The position numbers and the translations under genes were made by a program. This document shows positions 52,302 through 53,447 of a DNA stretch of 53,447 nucleotides, in pieces; position 1 is the stretch's first letter; each line of letters begins with the position of its first letter. Source of the DNA: an uncultured Eudoraea sp. (GTDB taxonomy: Bacteria > Bacteroidota > Bacteroidia > Flavobacteriales > Flavobacteriaceae); contig CAMYIE010000016.1 in NCBI GenBank assembly GCA_947258405.1, positions 1 to 53,447 of the forward strand. The letters are read 5' to 3'. The notes under the pieces are model-generated. The model was not told where the DNA came from and did not search any database. It saw only the letters and a program-made list of their open reading frames with translations.

Positions 52302-52778
52302 ATGAGTACTCAAGAATTATTATCCATTTTACAGGATCATTCCGATAAAAGCCTTTTATTCGAATATGAAGAAAACGCTTTCGTAGAAGCTAACTACCAT
52401 ATAACAGAGGTAAAAAACATAACCGTTGATTCTGTAGACTGTGGCAGTGGAACAGGCTATTGGAAAGAGACCGTTATACAGCTTTGGGAAAGTCCGAAAG
52501 AAAAAGGCAAAAAAGATTTTATGTCTGCCTATAAGGCACTTGCTATTTTAAACAAAGTACATCGAATAAAGCCGATGGATCTGGAAGCAGAAGTAAAATT
52601 TGAATACAGCAATAGTAGTTTTCACACGGCGCAGTTGTTTGTTGCAGATCATACCTATACAGACCAAAGACTGGTATTGAAATTAGCCATAAACAAGACA
52701 GATTGTAAAGCCAAGGAGGCCTGTGAGACACCTAAAACAGAAACTGTCCGCTGTGCTCCTGAAAGCGGTTGCTGTTAA
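52302..52778 (+). CDS. DUF6428-like protein with Cys-rich tail, in the arsenic operon
   Basis: This 158-residue protein has a globular N-terminal part (VEANYHITEVKNITVDSVDC, VIQLWESPKEKGKKDFM) of the kind found in Bacteroidota arsenic operons as DUF6428. The C-terminal tail has five cysteines (about 134-158: DCKAKEACE, VRCAPESGCC). The cysteines suggest metalloid binding, perhaps as a carrier or scavenger, but this is inference. ATG 52302 is used; the earlier in-frame start overlaps arsR. It is cytoplasmic and in line with arsR and the acetyltransferase. Confidence 0.75.
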   Translation: MSTQELLSILQDHSDKSLLFEYEENAFVEANYHITEVKNITVDSVDCGSGTGYWKETVIQLWESPKEKGKKDFMSAYKALAILNKVHRIKPMDLEAEVKFEYSNSSFHTAQLFVADHTYTDQRLVLKLAINKTDCKAKEACETPKTETVRCAPESGCC

Positions 52779-52788
52779 ATTTCATAAA

Positions 52789-53283
52789 ATGGTTACTATC
52801 CGTCAAATGGCCGCTTCAGACTGGCCGACCGTTTCTGAGATCTACGCCCAGGGAATAGAGACAGGTTTTGCCACTTTCGAAACCGAGCTGCCATCTTACA
52901 ATACCTGGAATAAAAATCATATCACTACCTGCCGATTTGTAGCGGAAAAGAGTGAAAAGGTGGCGGCCTGGGCAGCGCTTTCTCCCGTATCCGGGCGTTG
53001 TGTCTATGGTGGTATTGGGGAAGTCAGTGTATATGTAGGCAAGAAGTACCGTGGCATGGGGATAGGGAAATTGCTCATGAAACACCTGATTCTGGAAAGC
53101 GAAAAGCAAGGACTTTGGACACTCCAGGCCGGAATTTTTCCTGAAAATAAGGGGAGCATTAAACTACATGAAATCGTCGGTTTTCGAAAAATTGGTTTTC
53201 GTGAAAAAGTCGGGAAACTTCATGGGGAATGGAAAGACAATTTGCTATTTGAACGGCGCAGCAAAAAAGTTGGGTTGGATTAG
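52789..53283 (+). CDS. GNAT acetyltransferase, ArsN / phosphinothricin-acetyltransferase-like
   Basis: This 164-residue GNAT fold has the acetyl-CoA loop KKYRGMGIGKLLM (about 85-97) and the early TGFATFETELP segment typical of phosphinothricin and ArsN acetyltransferases. In arsenic operons, ArsN enzymes acetylate organoarsenicals such as arsinothricin, so it probably detoxifies a related compound. The start at ATG 52789 lies 10 bp after the DUF6428 stop. The longer frame from 52723 would overlap that gene. Confidence 0.8.
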   Translation: MVTIRQMAASDWPTVSEIYAQGIETGFATFETELPSYNTWNKNHITTCRFVAEKSEKVAAWAALSPVSGRCVYGGIGEVSVYVGKKYRGMGIGKLLMKHLILESEKQGLWTLQAGIFPENKGSIKLHEIVGFRKIGFREKVGKLHGEWKDNLLFERRSKKVGLD

Positions 53284-53346
53284 GTTACAATGACAAAACA
53301 TTAGATCTTGCTGAAATTCGTAATTTCGGTCCCAAAACCTCATCCT

Positions 53347-53447
53347 ATGAAGAATATTTTGGTTTTATGTACCGGCAACTCCTGCAGGAGCCAGATGGCC
53401 CATGGATACCTCGATGATTTCCTGCATGGCGATGCCAATGTATACAG
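53347..53447 (+). CDS. Arsenate reductase / low-molecular-weight phosphatase-like, 3' end outside window
   Basis: Only the first 33 codons are present: MKNILVLCTGNSCRSQMAHG and following. CTGNSCRS is the CX5R phosphate/arsenate loop of the arsenate reductases (thioredoxin-coupled ArsC) and the related low-molecular-weight tyrosine phosphatases. Operon context favours arsenate reductase. It starts 63 bp after the acetyltransferase gene and runs off the window. Confidence 0.85.
   Translation, partial: MKNILVLCTGNSCRSQMAHGYLDDFLHGDANVY

Overview
The window comes from a member of the Bacteroidota, most likely a marine-type Flavobacteriaceae. The evidence is a type IX secretion sorting tail on a large metalloprotease, family-specific proteins (DUF6503-, DUF4199-, DUF4286- and DUF6428-like), the RND pump fused to its outer-membrane channel, and repeated exact matches to the flavobacterial promoter (TTG, 18-20 bases, TAnnTTTG). 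Genus cannot be assigned from the sequence alone.

Layout. 1-10.2 kb, mostly minus strand: the 5' half of a tRNA (Asp-like) with its promoter, an oxidoreductase, a lipoprotein, a C39-peptidase ABC exporter with its HlyD partner, an Ala-rich secreted protein on the opposite strand, a serine hydrolase, a VOC protein, a deaminase and a TetR regulator with two operator-like sites. 10.4-15.3 kb, plus strand: a complete hydroxyproline-to-2-oxoglutarate pathway (deaminase, semialdehyde dehydrogenase, epimerase, FAD oxidase), then galK. 16.5-21.7 kb, minus: an error-prone DnaE-type polymerase and a Y-family DinB, GC-rich compared with neighbours, bordered by dispersed repeats, with a left-over second DnaE tail downstream and a double operator upstream. 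21.7-24.2 kb: mobile-looking repeats, four tiny membrane-protein genes in two paired modules, and a DUF2834-like gene broken by two stops. 24.4-31.5 kb: a nucleoside hydrolase and a heavy-metal RND efflux system.

31.5-47.5 kb is mostly housekeeping: tRNA-Leu(CAA), prs, L25, pth, ribF, serS, and a run TPR / DUF4286 fused to a gamma-glutamylcyclotransferase fold / rsmA / mgtE. It is interrupted by a secreted T9SS metalloprotease with a lipoprotein. 47.5-51.9 kb holds a nitrilase, cupin, 2-hydroxyacid dehydrogenase and small proteins. The right edge (51.9-53.4 kb) enters an arsenic-resistance operon: an ArsR sensor with a near-perfect 20-bp operator, a Cys-tailed DUF6428 protein, an ArsN-like acetyltransferase and the start of an arsenate reductase.

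The features least explained by standard annotation are: (i) intergenic tracts made of five 7-base units (35 bp), sometimes as facing arms; (ii) a doubled 13-bp dyad in front of dinB; (iii) the displaced DnaE tail beside a GC-rich polymerase block, suggesting gene replacement; (iv) the paired tiny membrane genes; (v) a 33-bp palindrome in two copies, one fused to a copy of the tRNA-Leu 3' end. All family names come from recognising motifs by eye, not from database searches.
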